A stretch of DNA of 64,000 nucleotides from Planctomycetota bacterium (GCA_020638875.1 JACKHS010000002.1:186001-250000), one strand, 5' to 3'. Shown: positions 28,008-38,004, numbered from the stretch's first letter. Program-made: numbers and translations. The notes: generated by a model from the sequence alone, not told the origin.

Positions 28008-29519
28008 CTAGAGGCCGACGGACAGCAGGGAGACGAGGTGCTGGATCGAGGGCTCCATCACGTCGAGGATGATGTGCGGGAAGACCCCGAAGAGCAGGCA
28101 CAGGAACAGCAGCGGGGCCATGCAGAAGACCTCGCGCGCGGTCATGTCCGGGTAGTCCTTGTACTTCTCGTTCAGCGTGCCGAGGAAGACGCGCTGGATG
28201 GCCCACAGCAGGAAGGCCGCGGTGATGACGATGCCGATCACCGAGAAGAGCACGAGGCCCTGGAAGCGCGTGTCGCCGGCCTGGAAGGCGCCGACCAGCG
28301 TCAGCGCCTCCGCGATGAAGCCCGACATCGAAGGCAGGCCCAGCGCGGCGAAGAAGCAGAAGGTGGTCAGGCCCCAGTAGACGGGCATGGGCTGCGCCAG
28401 GCCGCCGAAGCCGTTCAGGTCGCGGTGGTGAGCGCGGTCGTAGATCACGCCCACCACCATGAACATCGCGGCCGAGCTGGTGCCGTGCGCGAACATCTGC
28501 ATCGCGGCGCCGTCGGTGCCCCAGATCGTCAGCGCGCCGGTGCCGAGCAGCACGTAGCCCATGTGGGACACGGAGCTGTAGGCCACCATGCGCTTGAAGT
28601 CGGTCTGGCCGAGCGCGACGAACGAGCCGTAGACGATGCTCACCGCGCCGAGGATGCCGAGCGCGTAGGCGTTCTGCTGGAAGGCCAGCGGCACGATCGG
28701 GAAGCAGGCCCGCATCAGGCCGTAGCCGCCGAGCTTCAGCAGGATGCCGGCCAGGATGACCGAGATCGGCGTCGGCGCCTGCACGTGCGCGTCGGGCAGC
28801 CAGGTGTGGAACGGGAACACCGGGATCTTGATCGCGAAGCCGACGAACAGGAACCAGAAGACCCAGGTGTGGTAGTCGAGGCCGACGAAGGACGAGCCCT
28901 GGATGCCTCCCGCCTGCGCCAGGCTCACGAGCTCGGGTAGCGAGAAGGTGCCGGTGTTGAGCCGCAGCGAGATGATCGCGATCAGCATCAGCACCGAGCC
29001 GGCCAGCGTGTAGAGGAAGAACTTGATGGCCGCGTACTCGCGCCGCGGACCGCCCCAGATGCCGATCAGGAAGTACATCGGCAGGAGCATGACCTCCCAG
29101 AACACGTAGAAGAGGAAGTAGTCGAGCGAGACGAACACGCCGACGATGCCGACCTCGAGCAGGAGCAGCAGGGCGTAGTAGGCCTTCTCCGACTTCTTGA
29201 TGCCGAAGGAGGCCGGCACGCCCAGGAACAGCAGGATCGTCGTCAGCCACACGAGCGGCAGGCTGATCCCGTCGATGCCGATCGAGTAGTACGCCTTGAT
29301 GCCGGTGATCCACGGGACGTGCTCCGTGAACGCGTAGCTACCGTCCGCGACCGCGCTCGGATCGAAGTCCAGGTAGAGCTTGGTCGCCAGCAGCAGCGGG
29401 ATGCCGGTCGCGACGAGCGCCACGCCCTTGATCAGGCCGACCGCTTGCTTGGGCAGGCAGATGATGACTGCCATGCCGATCAGCGGGATGAAGGTGATCC
29501 AGGAGAGAAGGTGTTCCAT
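28008..29519 (-). CDS. nuoM: NADH-quinone oxidoreductase subunit M
   Basis: The 503-residue antiporter-like membrane subunit of complex I pumps protons. Recognisable blocks are FFVGFAIKIPVFPFHTWLPD-type text, here FLFVGFAIKIPVFPFHTW, and APTPISVILAGILLKLGGYG, then KRMVAYSSVSHMGYVLLG. The N-terminal DGISLPLVWLTTILLFLG is typical of NuoM. Length is normal for the family. It starts 37 bases after nuoL and lies 18 bases before nuoN. Confidence 0.97.
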   Translation of the reverse strand: MEHLLSWITFIPLIGMAVIICLPKQAVGLIKGVALVATGIPLLLATKLYLDFDPSAVADGSYAFTEHVPWITGIKAYYSIGIDGISLPLVWLTTILLFLGVPASFGIKKSEKAYYALLLLLEVGIVGVFVSLDYFLFYVFWEVMLLPMYFLIGIWGGPRREYAAIKFFLYTLAGSVLMLIAIISLRLNTGTFSLPELVSLAQAGGIQGSSFVGLDYHTWVFWFLFVGFAIKIPVFPFHTWLPDAHVQAPTPISVILAGILLKLGGYGLMRACFPIVPLAFQQNAYALGILGAVSIVYGSFVALGQTDFKRMVAYSSVSHMGYVLLGTGALTIWGTDGAAMQMFAHGTSSAAMFMVVGVIYDRAHHRDLNGFGGLAQPMPVYWGLTTFCFFAALGLPSMSGFIAEALTLVGAFQAGDTRFQGLVLFSVIGIVITAAFLLWAIQRVFLGTLNEKYKDYPDMTAREVFCMAPLLFLCLLFGVFPHIILDVMEPSIQHLVSLLSVGL

Positions 29520-29556
29520 CGGGAGCTGGAGCGGGTGCCGAGGGGGTGCGCGGGAG

Positions 29557-31755
29557 TCAGGAGAGGATCAGCCAGGCGGCGGCCAGGAGCCCACCCGCGA
29601 CGGCGAAGGAGACGTACTGCTGGATGCGGCCGGTCTGCAGCAGGCGCAGCGCCGACCCGAAGGCGTTGGACACGGCGCCGACGGCGTTCACCAGGCCGTC
29701 GACGACCGTCTTGTCGAACCACGCGGCGACGAAGCCGACGCCCTTGTTGATGCGGCCGACCAGCAGCACCAGGCCGTCGATGATCGTCTCGTCGAACCAC
29801 TTCAGGCCGGCGGCGACCAGCACCGCGCCCTTGATGAAGGAGACCTGGACGAACTCGTCGATGTAGTACTTGTTGGCGACGGTCGTGTAGACCTCGCCCA
29901 GCGCGTTGGTGACGCGCGCCGGATCCAGCTTCTTGAGCAGGTAGATCCAGGTCGAGAGCGCGATGCCGAGCAGCGCGACGGCCGACGAGATGCCCATGGC
30001 CCAGACGTGCGCCGAGTGCGCTACGTGCCCGTGCGGGTCCATGGTCGCGACGCCGCCGTAGGTGTTCTGCAGGTGGACGCCGCCGTACATCTTCGACAGG
30101 TCGGCGAGGTTGTGCTCGTTCACCACGAGCTTCTCCCACCAGGTGCCGTGCGCGCCGAGCAGGTCGCCGTTCAGCCAGAAGTGACCGCTGAAGATGCCGA
30201 GCAGGGCCAGGCCCATGAGCGACACGGTCATCGGCCACGGCGACTCGTGGGCGTGGTCGTGCACGTGGTGGTCGCGCGGCTCGCCGAAGAACGTCATGTA
30301 GATCAGGCGGAACATGTAGAACGCCGTGATCGCGGCGGCGGCCGGCAGGGCGAACGAGGCCCAGGCCGCGGCGCCGCTGAACTCGTGCCCCAGCGAGAGG
30401 AACGAGGCCATGACGATCTTGTCCTTCGAGTAGAAGCCCGAGAACAGCGGGATGCCCGAGATCGCCAGCGTGCAGATCAGCATGCAGGCGAAGGTGATCG
30501 GCATCTTCTTGCGCAGGCCGCCCATCTTGCGCATGTCCTGCTCGTGGTGGCAGCCGTGGATCACCGAGCCCGCGGACAGGAACAGGCAGGCCTTGAAGAA
30601 CGCGTGCGTGACCATGTGCCACAGGCCGGCCACGAGGCCGATGCCGCCGGTGCCGATCGCCGCGACCATGAAGCCGAGCTGACTGATCGTCGAGTAGGCG
30701 AGCACGCCCTTGATGTCGAAGACCGTCATGCCGATCGTCGCGGCGAAGATCGCCGTGAAGGCGCCCACCGCCGTGACGACGGCGAGGACGTCGGGCGACA
30801 TCAGCGGGTACAGGCGCCCGAGCAGGAACACGCCGGCCGCGACCATCGTCGCGGCGTGGATCATCGCGGAGACGGGCGTCGGGCCCTCCATCGCGTCCGG
30901 CAGCCAGATGTGCAGCGGGAACTGGGCCGACTTGCCGACCGTGCCGCCGAACAGGAACAGGCCGGCGACGGTGTGCCAGCTCTGCCAGCCGTGGGTCGCG
31001 ACGTCCCCCGTCACCCGCGCCCAGAGCTCGGTGAAGCCGAAGCTCTGGTAGTGGTAGTAGAACATCATGAACCCGATGAAGAGGCAGCAGTCCCCGATGC
31101 GAGTCGTGAGGAAGGCCTTCTTGCACGCAGCCGCCGCGTGGTTGATGCGGTGGCTGTGCGGGTCCTGGGAGAGGTGCCCGATGAGCAGGTAGCTCATCAG
31201 ACCCATGATCTCCCAGAAGACGAACAGGAAGAGGATGTTGTCGCTCAGCACCAGGCCGAGCATCGCGACCGTGAACAGGCTGATGTTCGCGAAGAAGATG
31301 TGGTAGCGGCGATCGCCCTGCATGTACCCGCTCGAGAACAGGTGCACGAAGAACGAGACCACGCCGACCACGGCGAGCATCGCGGCGCCCAGGCCGTCGT
31401 AGAGGATGCCGACGGTGAGGTTCAGCGCCGGCGTCGGCAGGCCGCCCTCGCTGCTGCGGAACAGCCAGCTCCACGTCATCCCCGCTTCGGAGGAGTGGTG
31501 GAAGAAGCCGCGGACGGCCTCGTGCTCGCCGTGCTCGTCGCCGTGACCGCCCCCGCCGTAGGCGTGGTGCAGCGCCTTCGCGAACATGTACAGCGTGAGG
31601 CACATGGTCACGAACATGCCGCCGGTCAGCAGCCAGTCGCCCTTCCGGGGCAGGAAGCGCCCGAAGAAGATCTGGATGACGTACCCGCAGAGCGGGATCA
31701 GCGGGACCGCGAGCAGGAGCTTGAAGTCCGTCTCGGGGTGGAAGGTGAGGTCCAT
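29557..31755 (-). CDS. nuoL: NADH-quinone oxidoreductase subunit L
   Basis: The 732-residue protein is the largest membrane subunit of complex I. It shows the antiporter core (KSAQFPLHIWLPDAMEGPTP and GVLAYSTISQLGFMV). The extra C-terminal region should include the long lateral helix that runs along the membrane arm; the hydrophobic end VSFAVAGGLLAAAWLIL would anchor it. A His-rich loop (EPRDHHVHDHAHESP) and an HGGGGHGDEHGEH-like loop near residue 70 are species features. It begins 17 bases after nuoK. Confidence 0.97.
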   Translation of the reverse strand: MDLTFHPETDFKLLLAVPLIPLCGYVIQIFFGRFLPRKGDWLLTGGMFVTMCLTLYMFAKALHHAYGGGGHGDEHGEHEAVRGFFHHSSEAGMTWSWLFRSSEGGLPTPALNLTVGILYDGLGAAMLAVVGVVSFFVHLFSSGYMQGDRRYHIFFANISLFTVAMLGLVLSDNILFLFVFWEIMGLMSYLLIGHLSQDPHSHRINHAAAACKKAFLTTRIGDCCLFIGFMMFYYHYQSFGFTELWARVTGDVATHGWQSWHTVAGLFLFGGTVGKSAQFPLHIWLPDAMEGPTPVSAMIHAATMVAAGVFLLGRLYPLMSPDVLAVVTAVGAFTAIFAATIGMTVFDIKGVLAYSTISQLGFMVAAIGTGGIGLVAGLWHMVTHAFFKACLFLSAGSVIHGCHHEQDMRKMGGLRKKMPITFACMLICTLAISGIPLFSGFYSKDKIVMASFLSLGHEFSGAAAWASFALPAAAAITAFYMFRLIYMTFFGEPRDHHVHDHAHESPWPMTVSLMGLALLGIFSGHFWLNGDLLGAHGTWWEKLVVNEHNLADLSKMYGGVHLQNTYGGVATMDPHGHVAHSAHVWAMGISSAVALLGIALSTWIYLLKKLDPARVTNALGEVYTTVANKYYIDEFVQVSFIKGAVLVAAGLKWFDETIIDGLVLLVGRINKGVGFVAAWFDKTVVDGLVNAVGAVSNAFGSALRLLQTGRIQQYVSFAVAGGLLAAAWLILS

Positions 31756-31772
31756 GAAGGGGGGTTCCTCGC

Positions 31773-32075
31773 TTACTCCCGCAGGAGGTCGACTTCGCCG
31801 GGTTTCGTCGAGTTGAACAGGTGGTAGACGTTCAGCACGATCGCGAGCGCGACCGCGGCCTCCGCCGCCGCGAGGATGATCACGAAGATCGCGAACATCC
31901 GCCCGTCCAGGCCGTCACCGTTGAAGCGGTTGAAGGCCACGAAGTTGATGTTGGCCGCGTTCAGGATCATCTCGATCCCGAACAGCACGTACAGGATGTT
32001 GCGCCGCGCCACGATGGCGACCACGCCGAGCGCGAAGAGCGCCGCGGAGACGGCGACGTAGGCTCCGAGTCCCAT
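31773..32075 (-). CDS. nuoK: NADH-quinone oxidoreductase subunit K
   Basis: This 100-residue protein has three transmembrane helices, as NuoK (ND4L) always does. The second helix carries VLFGIEMILNAANINFVAF with the conserved membrane glutamate. The third is FAIFVIILAAAEAAVALAIVL with the second glutamate. Its ATG overlaps the nuoJ stop by one base (TGATG), which implies coupled translation. Start 32075 gives the usual family length. Confidence 0.96.
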   Translation of the reverse strand: MGLGAYVAVSAALFALGVVAIVARRNILYVLFGIEMILNAANINFVAFNRFNGDGLDGRMFAIFVIILAAAEAAVALAIVLNVYHLFNSTKPGEVDLLRE

Positions 32076-32686
32076 CAGGCGTTCTCCTGGCTCTCGCCGA
32101 AGTCGGACATCTTCCGGCGGGCGATGTAGACGGCCGCCACGAGCGCGACGGTGAGCACCACCGCGGCCAGCTCGAAGGCGACGACGTACTGGTCGGGGGC
32201 GATGAAGCCGACGCCGATCTGGTCGACCGACGTCTTCGGCTCGGGGAGCTGGTCGGCCGGCAGGGCGGCCCACTCGACGGTCGCGGACACCTTGGCCGCC
32301 ACCCAGGCGACCGCGATGCCCATCAGGCCCAGACCGCCGAAGACGCGCGGGAGCTTGCGCTCCTCGAGGTCCGGCGGGCTGAGCATCACGCCGAAGAGCA
32401 GGAGCGCCAGGATGCCGCCCACGTAGATCAGCACCTGCGCCATGCCGACGAAGTCGGCGCCGAGCAGCACGTACAGGCCGGCCGCGCCGCCGAAGGTGGC
32501 CATCAGCGCGAAGGCGCTGCGCACCACGGAGCGCTCCCAGATGCACATCAGCGAGCCGCCGAGCGTGAGCGCGGCGAAGAAGCCGAAGGCCAGGCCCTCG
32601 GCGCCGGCGCTCGACATGCCCCAGCCGAGCATGCCCAGCAGGAACACGGTGAGCAGCGCGTAGAAGGGCTTCTGCAGGTCAGGCAT
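32075..32686 (-). CDS. nuoJ: NADH-quinone oxidoreductase subunit J
   Basis: The 203-residue membrane subunit has five hydrophobic helices. The third contains VLLGADFVGMAQVLIYVGG, the conserved NuoJ (ND6) helix with a pi-bulge important for coupling. The start at 32686 (MPDLQKPFYALL) overlaps the end of nuoI by eight bases, so the two are translationally linked. An upstream start in the same frame would add 15 residues of NuoI-antisense-like composition and is unlikely. Confidence 0.95.
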   Translation of the reverse strand: MPDLQKPFYALLTVFLLGMLGWGMSSAGAEGLAFGFFAALTLGGSLMCIWERSVVRSAFALMATFGGAAGLYVLLGADFVGMAQVLIYVGGILALLLFGVMLSPPDLEERKLPRVFGGLGLMGIAVAWVAAKVSATVEWAALPADQLPEPKTSVDQIGVGFIAPDQYVVAFELAAVVLTVALVAAVYIARRKMSDFGESQENA

Positions 32687-33230
32687 CGTCGCCCTCCTTC
32701 GCGTCGGCGCCCTTGGCGGCCTTCGCGGCATCCTTGGCGGCCTTCTTGGCCTCCGCTTCCTTCATGCGGATGCGGGCCTCGCGGCTCATGCCCTTGTACG
32801 AGAGCAGGTCGTGCTTGAGCTCGCTGCGGTCGTCGGTGACGAACGCGAACTCCGTGCCCATGTGGATGCAGTCCTTCGGGCAGGGGTAGACGCAGAGCTC
32901 GCAGAACATGCACTTCTGGTAGTCCACCGAGAAGGAGACCCACTCGAGCTCCTTGCCGTGGCGGATCGCGTCCATCTCGATGCAGTCGATCGGGCACGCG
33001 CGCGCGCAGGCGAGGCAGTTGATGCACTTCTCCTGCTCGAGGTAGTGGATGCCCCGGTAGCGGTCCGGGATCGGCATCCGCTCGTCGGGGTACTGGATCG
33101 TGATCGGCTTCTGCAGCAGGTACCGACCGGTGATCTTCATCCCGGCCAGCGTGGTGTAGAAGCCGTCCCAGACGTTCTTGATCCACTCGCGGGCCGAGAT
33201 CGGCTCGCGCATAGTCGCTTGGTCGCTCAT
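32679..33230 (-). CDS. nuoI: NADH-quinone oxidoreductase subunit I (2x[4Fe-4S])
   Basis: The 183-residue protein carries two 4Fe-4S ferredoxin motifs: Cys69, 72, 75, 79 (KCINCLACARACP) and Cys107, 110, 113, 117 (KCMFCELCVYPCP). These hold clusters N6a and N6b, which pass electrons to NuoB. The N-terminal amphipathic region (REWIKNVWDGFYTTLAGM) lies against the membrane arm. The last ~30 residues form a Lys/Ala-rich charged tail not usual in NuoI. Its start overlaps the nuoH stop (ATGA) and its stop overlaps nuoJ. Confidence 0.96.
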   Translation of the reverse strand: MSDQATMREPISAREWIKNVWDGFYTTLAGMKITGRYLLQKPITIQYPDERMPIPDRYRGIHYLEQEKCINCLACARACPIDCIEMDAIRHGKELEWVSFSVDYQKCMFCELCVYPCPKDCIHMGTEFAFVTDDRSELKHDLLSYKGMSREARIRMKEAEAKKAAKDAAKAAKGADAKEGDDA

Positions 33231-34375
33231 GCGAAGATCCAGGCCTTGCCTGCCTCCCACAGCGCGGCGCCCAGCGCGCACAGCAGCGCGAGCGGCGTGA
33301 GGTACTTGTAGCCCATGGTCATGACCTGGTCGATGCGGACGCGCGGCAGGGTCCAGCGCACCCACATCATCACGAGTACGCCGAACATCGACTTGGCGAT
33401 CAGCGTCGTCGCGGCGATCAGGTTGCAGAGGATCGGGTGCCACTCGGCCTGGCGCGCGACGTGCAGCACCGGGCTCTCGAAGCCGCCGAGGAAGAACACC
33501 GCGGCCATCAGCGACATCAGGTACATCGCGGCGTACTCCTCCATGAAGAAGAACGACCAGCGGATGCCCGAGTACTCGGTGAGGAAGCCCGCGACGAGCT
33601 CGGACTCGGCCTCGGGGAGGTCGAACGGCGCGCGCTTGGTCTCCGCGAGCGCGGCGACGAAGAACAGGATGCCGGCGGGGATCACGAAGGGGTTCTTGAA
33701 GACGAACCAGCCCATGCCCCAGTAGTCCGACTGCGCCGCCGAGGCGTCGAGCAGGTTGAAGGTGCCCGCCACCATCAGCGGCACCATCAGCGACAGCCCG
33801 AGCGGGATCTCGTAGGCGACGACCTGCGCGGCCTCTCGCATCGAGCCGTACAGCGACCACTTCGAGTTCGAGGCCCAGCCCGCCATCACCACGCCGATCG
33901 TGGTGAGCGAGCTCATGCCGAGGATGAAGAAGGCGCCGAGGTGGATGTCCGCGAAGTAGAAGTCCGGCGCCAGCGGCATCGCGACGAACGCGCCGAAGAT
34001 CGCGCCGAGCACGAGCGCGGGCGCGAGCATGAACAGTGCCTTGTCGGAGCCGAGCGGGATCATGTCCTCTTTCATGAGGAGCTTGACGCCGTCGGCGATG
34101 GACTGGGCCCAGCCGTGCCAGCCACCCGCGTACATCGGGCCGTAGCGGCACTGGATGTGACCGGAGACCTTGCGCTCGAGCCACACCGACACCATCGCGA
34201 GCAGCGAGATCACCGTGATGACGATGACGACGCTGATGAGCGCGGTGATGAGCGGCAGCGACCACCCGGGCAGGGCCGCGGGCGCGTGCTCGCGCAACAG
34301 GTCGAGGGTCAGGTTGCCGCCTTGCGCCGGCGCTTCCGCGACGAGCGCGGCCCCTGTGACGATCGGGTTCAGCAT
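33227..34375 (-). CDS. nuoH: NADH-quinone oxidoreductase subunit H
   Basis: The 382-residue, eight-helix subunit connects the membrane arm to the peripheral arm and helps form the quinone chamber. Signature blocks are WLERKVSGHIQCRYGP, QSIADGVKLLMKED, WSLYGSMREAAQVVAYEIPL, and AETKRAPFDLPEAESELVAG with its cluster of acidic residues. It follows nuoD by four bases and overlaps nuoI. NuoG, which usually sits between D/F and H in 14-gene operons, is absent here. Confidence 0.97.
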   Translation of the reverse strand: MLNPIVTGAALVAEAPAQGGNLTLDLLREHAPAALPGWSLPLITALISVVIVITVISLLAMVSVWLERKVSGHIQCRYGPMYAGGWHGWAQSIADGVKLLMKEDMIPLGSDKALFMLAPALVLGAIFGAFVAMPLAPDFYFADIHLGAFFILGMSSLTTIGVVMAGWASNSKWSLYGSMREAAQVVAYEIPLGLSLMVPLMVAGTFNLLDASAAQSDYWGMGWFVFKNPFVIPAGILFFVAALAETKRAPFDLPEAESELVAGFLTEYSGIRWSFFFMEEYAAMYLMSLMAAVFFLGGFESPVLHVARQAEWHPILCNLIAATTLIAKSMFGVLVMMWVRWTLPRVRIDQVMTMGYKYLTPLALLCALGAALWEAGKAWIFA

Positions 34376-34379
34376 GGGA

Positions 34380-35585
34380 TCAGCGGTCCGTTTCTCCGAT
34401 CACGACGTCCGTCGAGCCGATGATGGCCACGGCGTCGCCCAGCAGGGTGCCGGGCATGATGTCCTCGAGGATGGCCAGGTTGCAGAACGACGGGCCGCGC
34501 ACGCGGCAGCGCACGGCGACCTTGCCGCCGTCGGACACCGCGTAGTGGCCGAGCTCGCCGCGCGGGTTCTCGATGCCGACGTAGGCCTCGCCCTCCGGCA
34601 CCTTGAGCGTCTTGGCGATGTCGCCCAGGACCGGTCCCTCCTCGATGTTCGCGAGGCACCAGCGCACGATGCCGACCGACTGCATCATCTCGGCGACGCG
34701 CACGTAGATGCGGTCCCAGCAGTCACCGAGCGTGCCCTTCTCGCCGCGGCCGACGACGACCTTCCACGCGCCGGCGTCGTGCGCCTCGCCGTAGAGCATG
34801 TAGGGCAGGTCGCGGCGCAGGTCGAAGTCGACGCCCGAACCGCGCAGCATCGGGCCAGTGAGGCCGAAGTCGAGCGCTTGCTCCTTCGTGATGACGCCGA
34901 TGTCGGCGGTGCGCTTCACGAAGATGTGGTTGACCATCAGGAGGTCGTAGTACTCCTGCCACTTCTCCTCGAACACGTCGCAGAAGTGCGCGACCTCCTC
35001 GAGCCACCCGGGCGGCACGTCGTTGAACAGGCCGCCGATGCGCAGGTAGGAGTAGGTCAGGCGCGCGCCGCAGGCCTTCTCGAAGATCTGCAGCAGCCAC
35101 TCGCGCTCGCGGAACGCGTACAGGAAGGGCGTGAACGCGCCGAGGTCCAGGCCGTACGTGCCGAACGCGACGAGCGCCGAGGCGATGCGGTTCAGCTCCG
35201 CGCAGATCGTGCGGATCATCTCCGCGCGGCGCGGGATCTCGACGCCCAACAGCTTCTCGACCGCCATCGAGTAGCCGAGGTTGTTGTTCATCGACGACAG
35301 GTAGTCGTAGCGGTCGGTGTACGGCAGGTACTGCAGCCACTCGACGTTCTCGCCGATCTTCTCCGCGCAGCGGTGCAGGAAGCCCAGGTGCGGCTGGGCC
35401 GCCGTGACCATCTCCCCGTCCGTGCGGATGAGGATCTTCATCACGCCGTGCGTCGCGGGGTGCTGGGGGCCCATGTTGACCTCGAGGTCCCCCGTGCGGA
35501 CGTCCATCATGTACTCCCGCTCGCCGCCGGGCAGTTGCCGGGGCTCGGGGTGGAAGGTGATGGACGGCTTGTGCTCGGTCGCCAT
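34380..35585 (-). CDS. nuoD: NADH-quinone oxidoreductase subunit D
   Basis: The 401-residue 49-kDa-type subunit forms the quinone site together with NuoB and NuoH. NMGPQHPATHGVMKI carries His42 and His46, which lie in the quinone headgroup loop. Other blocks are EKIGENVEWLQYLPYTDRYDYLSSMNNN and GPMLRGSGVDFDLRRD. The C-terminus ends AIIGSTDVVIGETDR, the expected family end. It is separate from NuoC (no CD fusion), with a 39-base gap between nuoC and nuoD. Confidence 0.97.
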   Translation of the reverse strand: MATEHKPSITFHPEPRQLPGGEREYMMDVRTGDLEVNMGPQHPATHGVMKILIRTDGEMVTAAQPHLGFLHRCAEKIGENVEWLQYLPYTDRYDYLSSMNNNLGYSMAVEKLLGVEIPRRAEMIRTICAELNRIASALVAFGTYGLDLGAFTPFLYAFREREWLLQIFEKACGARLTYSYLRIGGLFNDVPPGWLEEVAHFCDVFEEKWQEYYDLLMVNHIFVKRTADIGVITKEQALDFGLTGPMLRGSGVDFDLRRDLPYMLYGEAHDAGAWKVVVGRGEKGTLGDCWDRIYVRVAEMMQSVGIVRWCLANIEEGPVLGDIAKTLKVPEGEAYVGIENPRGELGHYAVSDGGKVAVRCRVRGPSFCNLAILEDIMPGTLLGDAVAIIGSTDVVIGETDR

Positions 35586-35624
35586 GCGATTGCTCTTCGT
35601 GCTGTGCGCTTGCGGAGCGGCGGA

Positions 35625-36143
35625 CTACTGGCAGGAGATGCCGCGGTACTCGGTCGGGAACACGTAGTCCTTGCGCAGCGGGTACCCCTCCCAGTCGTCG
35701 GGCAGGAGGATGTTGCGCGGGTCGGGGTGGCCGACGAACTCGATGCCGAACATCTCGGCGCACTCGCGCTCGTGCCACTGCGCGGCGCGGTACACGCCGG
35801 TCGCGCTGGGGATGCGCGCGCTGGCCTTCGGCACCAGCGCCTTGATCGCGAGGCGGTGACGGTGCTGCACCGAGAGGAGCTGCACGATGACCCAGAACTC
35901 CTCGGCGTCCTTGGCCGGGTCGGCGGCGGTCAGGTCGGCGAGGATCTCGAACGCGAGGCGCTCGTCGTCGCGGCAGACGCGCAGGAAGCTCGCGAGCTGC
36001 GCGGCCTCGACCACCACGTAGGCGTCGCCGCTGCGGCCCTTGTCCTTCTTGTCCTCGGGGTTGGGCAGGCGCGGCTCGTCCGCGCGGACCAGGCCGGGCG
36101 CCTCGATGGCGCGCAGGTGGTCGTGGATGCCTTGGAAGTCCAT
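35625..36143 (-). CDS. nuoC: NADH-quinone oxidoreductase subunit C
   Basis: The 172-residue 30-kDa-type subunit of the peripheral arm has no cofactor. Its diagnostic C-terminal block is WHERECAEMFGIEFVGHPD followed by LLPDDWEGYPLRKDY. The N-terminal region includes FEILADLTAAD. It starts 8 bases after the nuoB stop. The first ~45 residues, with NPEDKKDKGRSGD, are less conserved than the rest. Confidence 0.95.
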   Translation of the reverse strand: MDFQGIHDHLRAIEAPGLVRADEPRLPNPEDKKDKGRSGDAYVVVEAAQLASFLRVCRDDERLAFEILADLTAADPAKDAEEFWVIVQLLSVQHRHRLAIKALVPKASARIPSATGVYRAAQWHERECAEMFGIEFVGHPDPRNILLPDDWEGYPLRKDYVFPTEYRGISCQ

Positions 36144-36151
36144 GGAGCCTC

Positions 36152-36652
36152 TCAGGCGATCTGCGCCGGCTTGCGGATGACCGAGGTGTTGCGGATCTTC
36201 TTCTGCAGCGCCATCAGGCCCTCGAGCAGCGCCTCGGGCCGCGGCGGGCAGCCGGCGATGTAGATGTCGACGGGCACCACGCGGTCGACGCCCTTCACGA
36301 CCGTGTAGCCGTACTTGTAGTAGGGACCGCCGCCGGTGGCGCAGGCGCCCATGGCGATCACGTACTTCGGGAACGGCATCTGGTCGTAGAGCCGCTTGAC
36401 GCGCTCGGCCATCTTGAAGTTGACCGTGCCCGCCACGATCATCAGGTCCGCCTGACGCGGCGTCGCGCGGAACGCGCCGGCGCCGAAGCGGTCGATGTCG
36501 TGGTGCGCGGCGCCGACGGCCATCATCTCGATGGCGCAGCAAGCCAGGCCGAAGGTCATCGGCCAGATGCTGTTGAGCTTGGCCCAGTTCAGCAGCCAGT
36601 CGACCTTGGTCGTGAGGAGGTTCTCCTCGAACGCGTTCTCGAGCAGTGCCAT
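36152..36652 (-). CDS. nuoB: NADH-quinone oxidoreductase subunit B (cluster N2)
   Basis: The 166-residue subunit holds the terminal 4Fe-4S cluster N2, which reduces quinone. Candidate ligands are the adjacent pair Cys38-Cys39 (GLACCAIEMM), Cys104 (MGACATGGGP) and Cys135 (IAGCPPRPEA), the full NuoB set. Start 36652 gives the normal length and is 23 bases from nuoA. Confidence 0.97.
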   Translation of the reverse strand: MALLENAFEENLLTTKVDWLLNWAKLNSIWPMTFGLACCAIEMMAVGAAHHDIDRFGAGAFRATPRQADLMIVAGTVNFKMAERVKRLYDQMPFPKYVIAMGACATGGGPYYKYGYTVVKGVDRVVPVDIYIAGCPPRPEALLEGLMALQKKIRNTSVIRKPAQIA

Positions 36653-36675
36653 TGTGCTTCTTCCGTGCGAGGGCC

Positions 36676-37203
<528 letters not shown>

Positions 37204-37830
37204 GCGCTGGGTTCGCGACGCCTGGCGGGGCGCCGGGGGGAGGCGGGGCGGCGGAGGCGCGCGACGACCTGGGGAGGGTGCCGTCGACGCCGGCGGACCC
37301 CCTGCGGGAGGCGCGCCGGGGGCCCAGGACGTGGTTTGGAGACGCCGGCCGGGCCGGCTCCGGGGGGGTCCGGGCGAGGCATTCCGCCCGAATTTTGGCG
37401 GAGAGTCTATGGAGAGGCCTCGAAAGGTGTCAAGCGAAGCGGGGCGAGACGCTGGCGATGACGCGGCTTTCGCGTGGACGGCGGGCTCCGCAGACGCGCC
37501 GCGACGCGCGCGCTCCGGCGCCGCGTCGCGTCCACACACGCGGCGTGGGCGAGCGCGCGCTCGATCGAGCTCGCCGCGATGCGACGCGGCCGCGCGAGTC
37601 CTCGCGCCGCGCGCGTGACCGAGCCCGGCCCGCGGCGGTCGTCGGATCCGGGGCTGCCGGCCGCTGGTCGCCCCCGCGCCGCGGCCCGGACGCGCCCGGC
37701 GGCCCCCCTGCGCGTCGCGCCCCATCGGGGCAGGCAACTGGGGCATGAATTCCCCATGAAGCCCCGCACGGCTCGACAGAGAGGCCGACCCCACTCCCCG
37801 ATCCGAGCGACCCAGGACCTACGGACCTAC
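37204..37830. other. Intergenic region between nuoA and the small plus-strand frame
   Basis: This holds the nuo leader and promoter (to about 37433) and then ~400 bases of very GC-rich sequence. Open frames exist on both strands there, but they are Arg/Ala-rich and look non-coding. I see no further gene. The last ~80 bases, with GAATTCCCC and an ATG at 37756, are less GC-rich. Confidence 0.5.
37404..37433 (-). promoter_or_regulatory. Sigma70-type promoter of the nuo operon
   Basis: On the minus strand a perfect TTGACA (37428-37433) and TAGACT (37404-37409) are separated by 18 bases. The predicted start lies near 37397, leaving a leader of about 190 bases before nuoA. A short inverted repeat (CCGCC at 37384-37388 with GGCGG at 37397-37401) overlaps the predicted start and could be an operator. 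Confidence 0.65.
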
Positions 37831-38004
37831 ATGGAAGATGCCCTCCACTTGCTCCGCTTCTGCGTCGAGGAACACCCCCTGCGCTCGGCCCTCGGGCTGA
37901 TTCTCGTGGTCTACGGACTCTCAGGTCGCCCGAGTCTGCGTACTCCTGCGCAGCGGCACTCCGAGGCGGGGGCTACCCAGCTCCAGCAGACTCCACTATT
38001 ATAG
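37831..38004 (+). CDS. Possible small membrane peptide
   Basis: A 57-residue frame (MEDALHLLRFCVEEHPLRS...) contains one short hydrophobic stretch, SALGLILVVYGL, after an amphipathic helix. An in-frame ATG at 37756 would give 82 residues with a basic N-terminus. It lies 54 bases before the radical-SAM-like gene on the same strand. No family is recognised and no Shine-Dalgarno sequence is clear. It may be a small membrane protein or chance. Confidence 0.35.
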   Translation: MEDALHLLRFCVEEHPLRSALGLILVVYGLSGRPSLRTPAQRHSEAGATQLQQTPLL

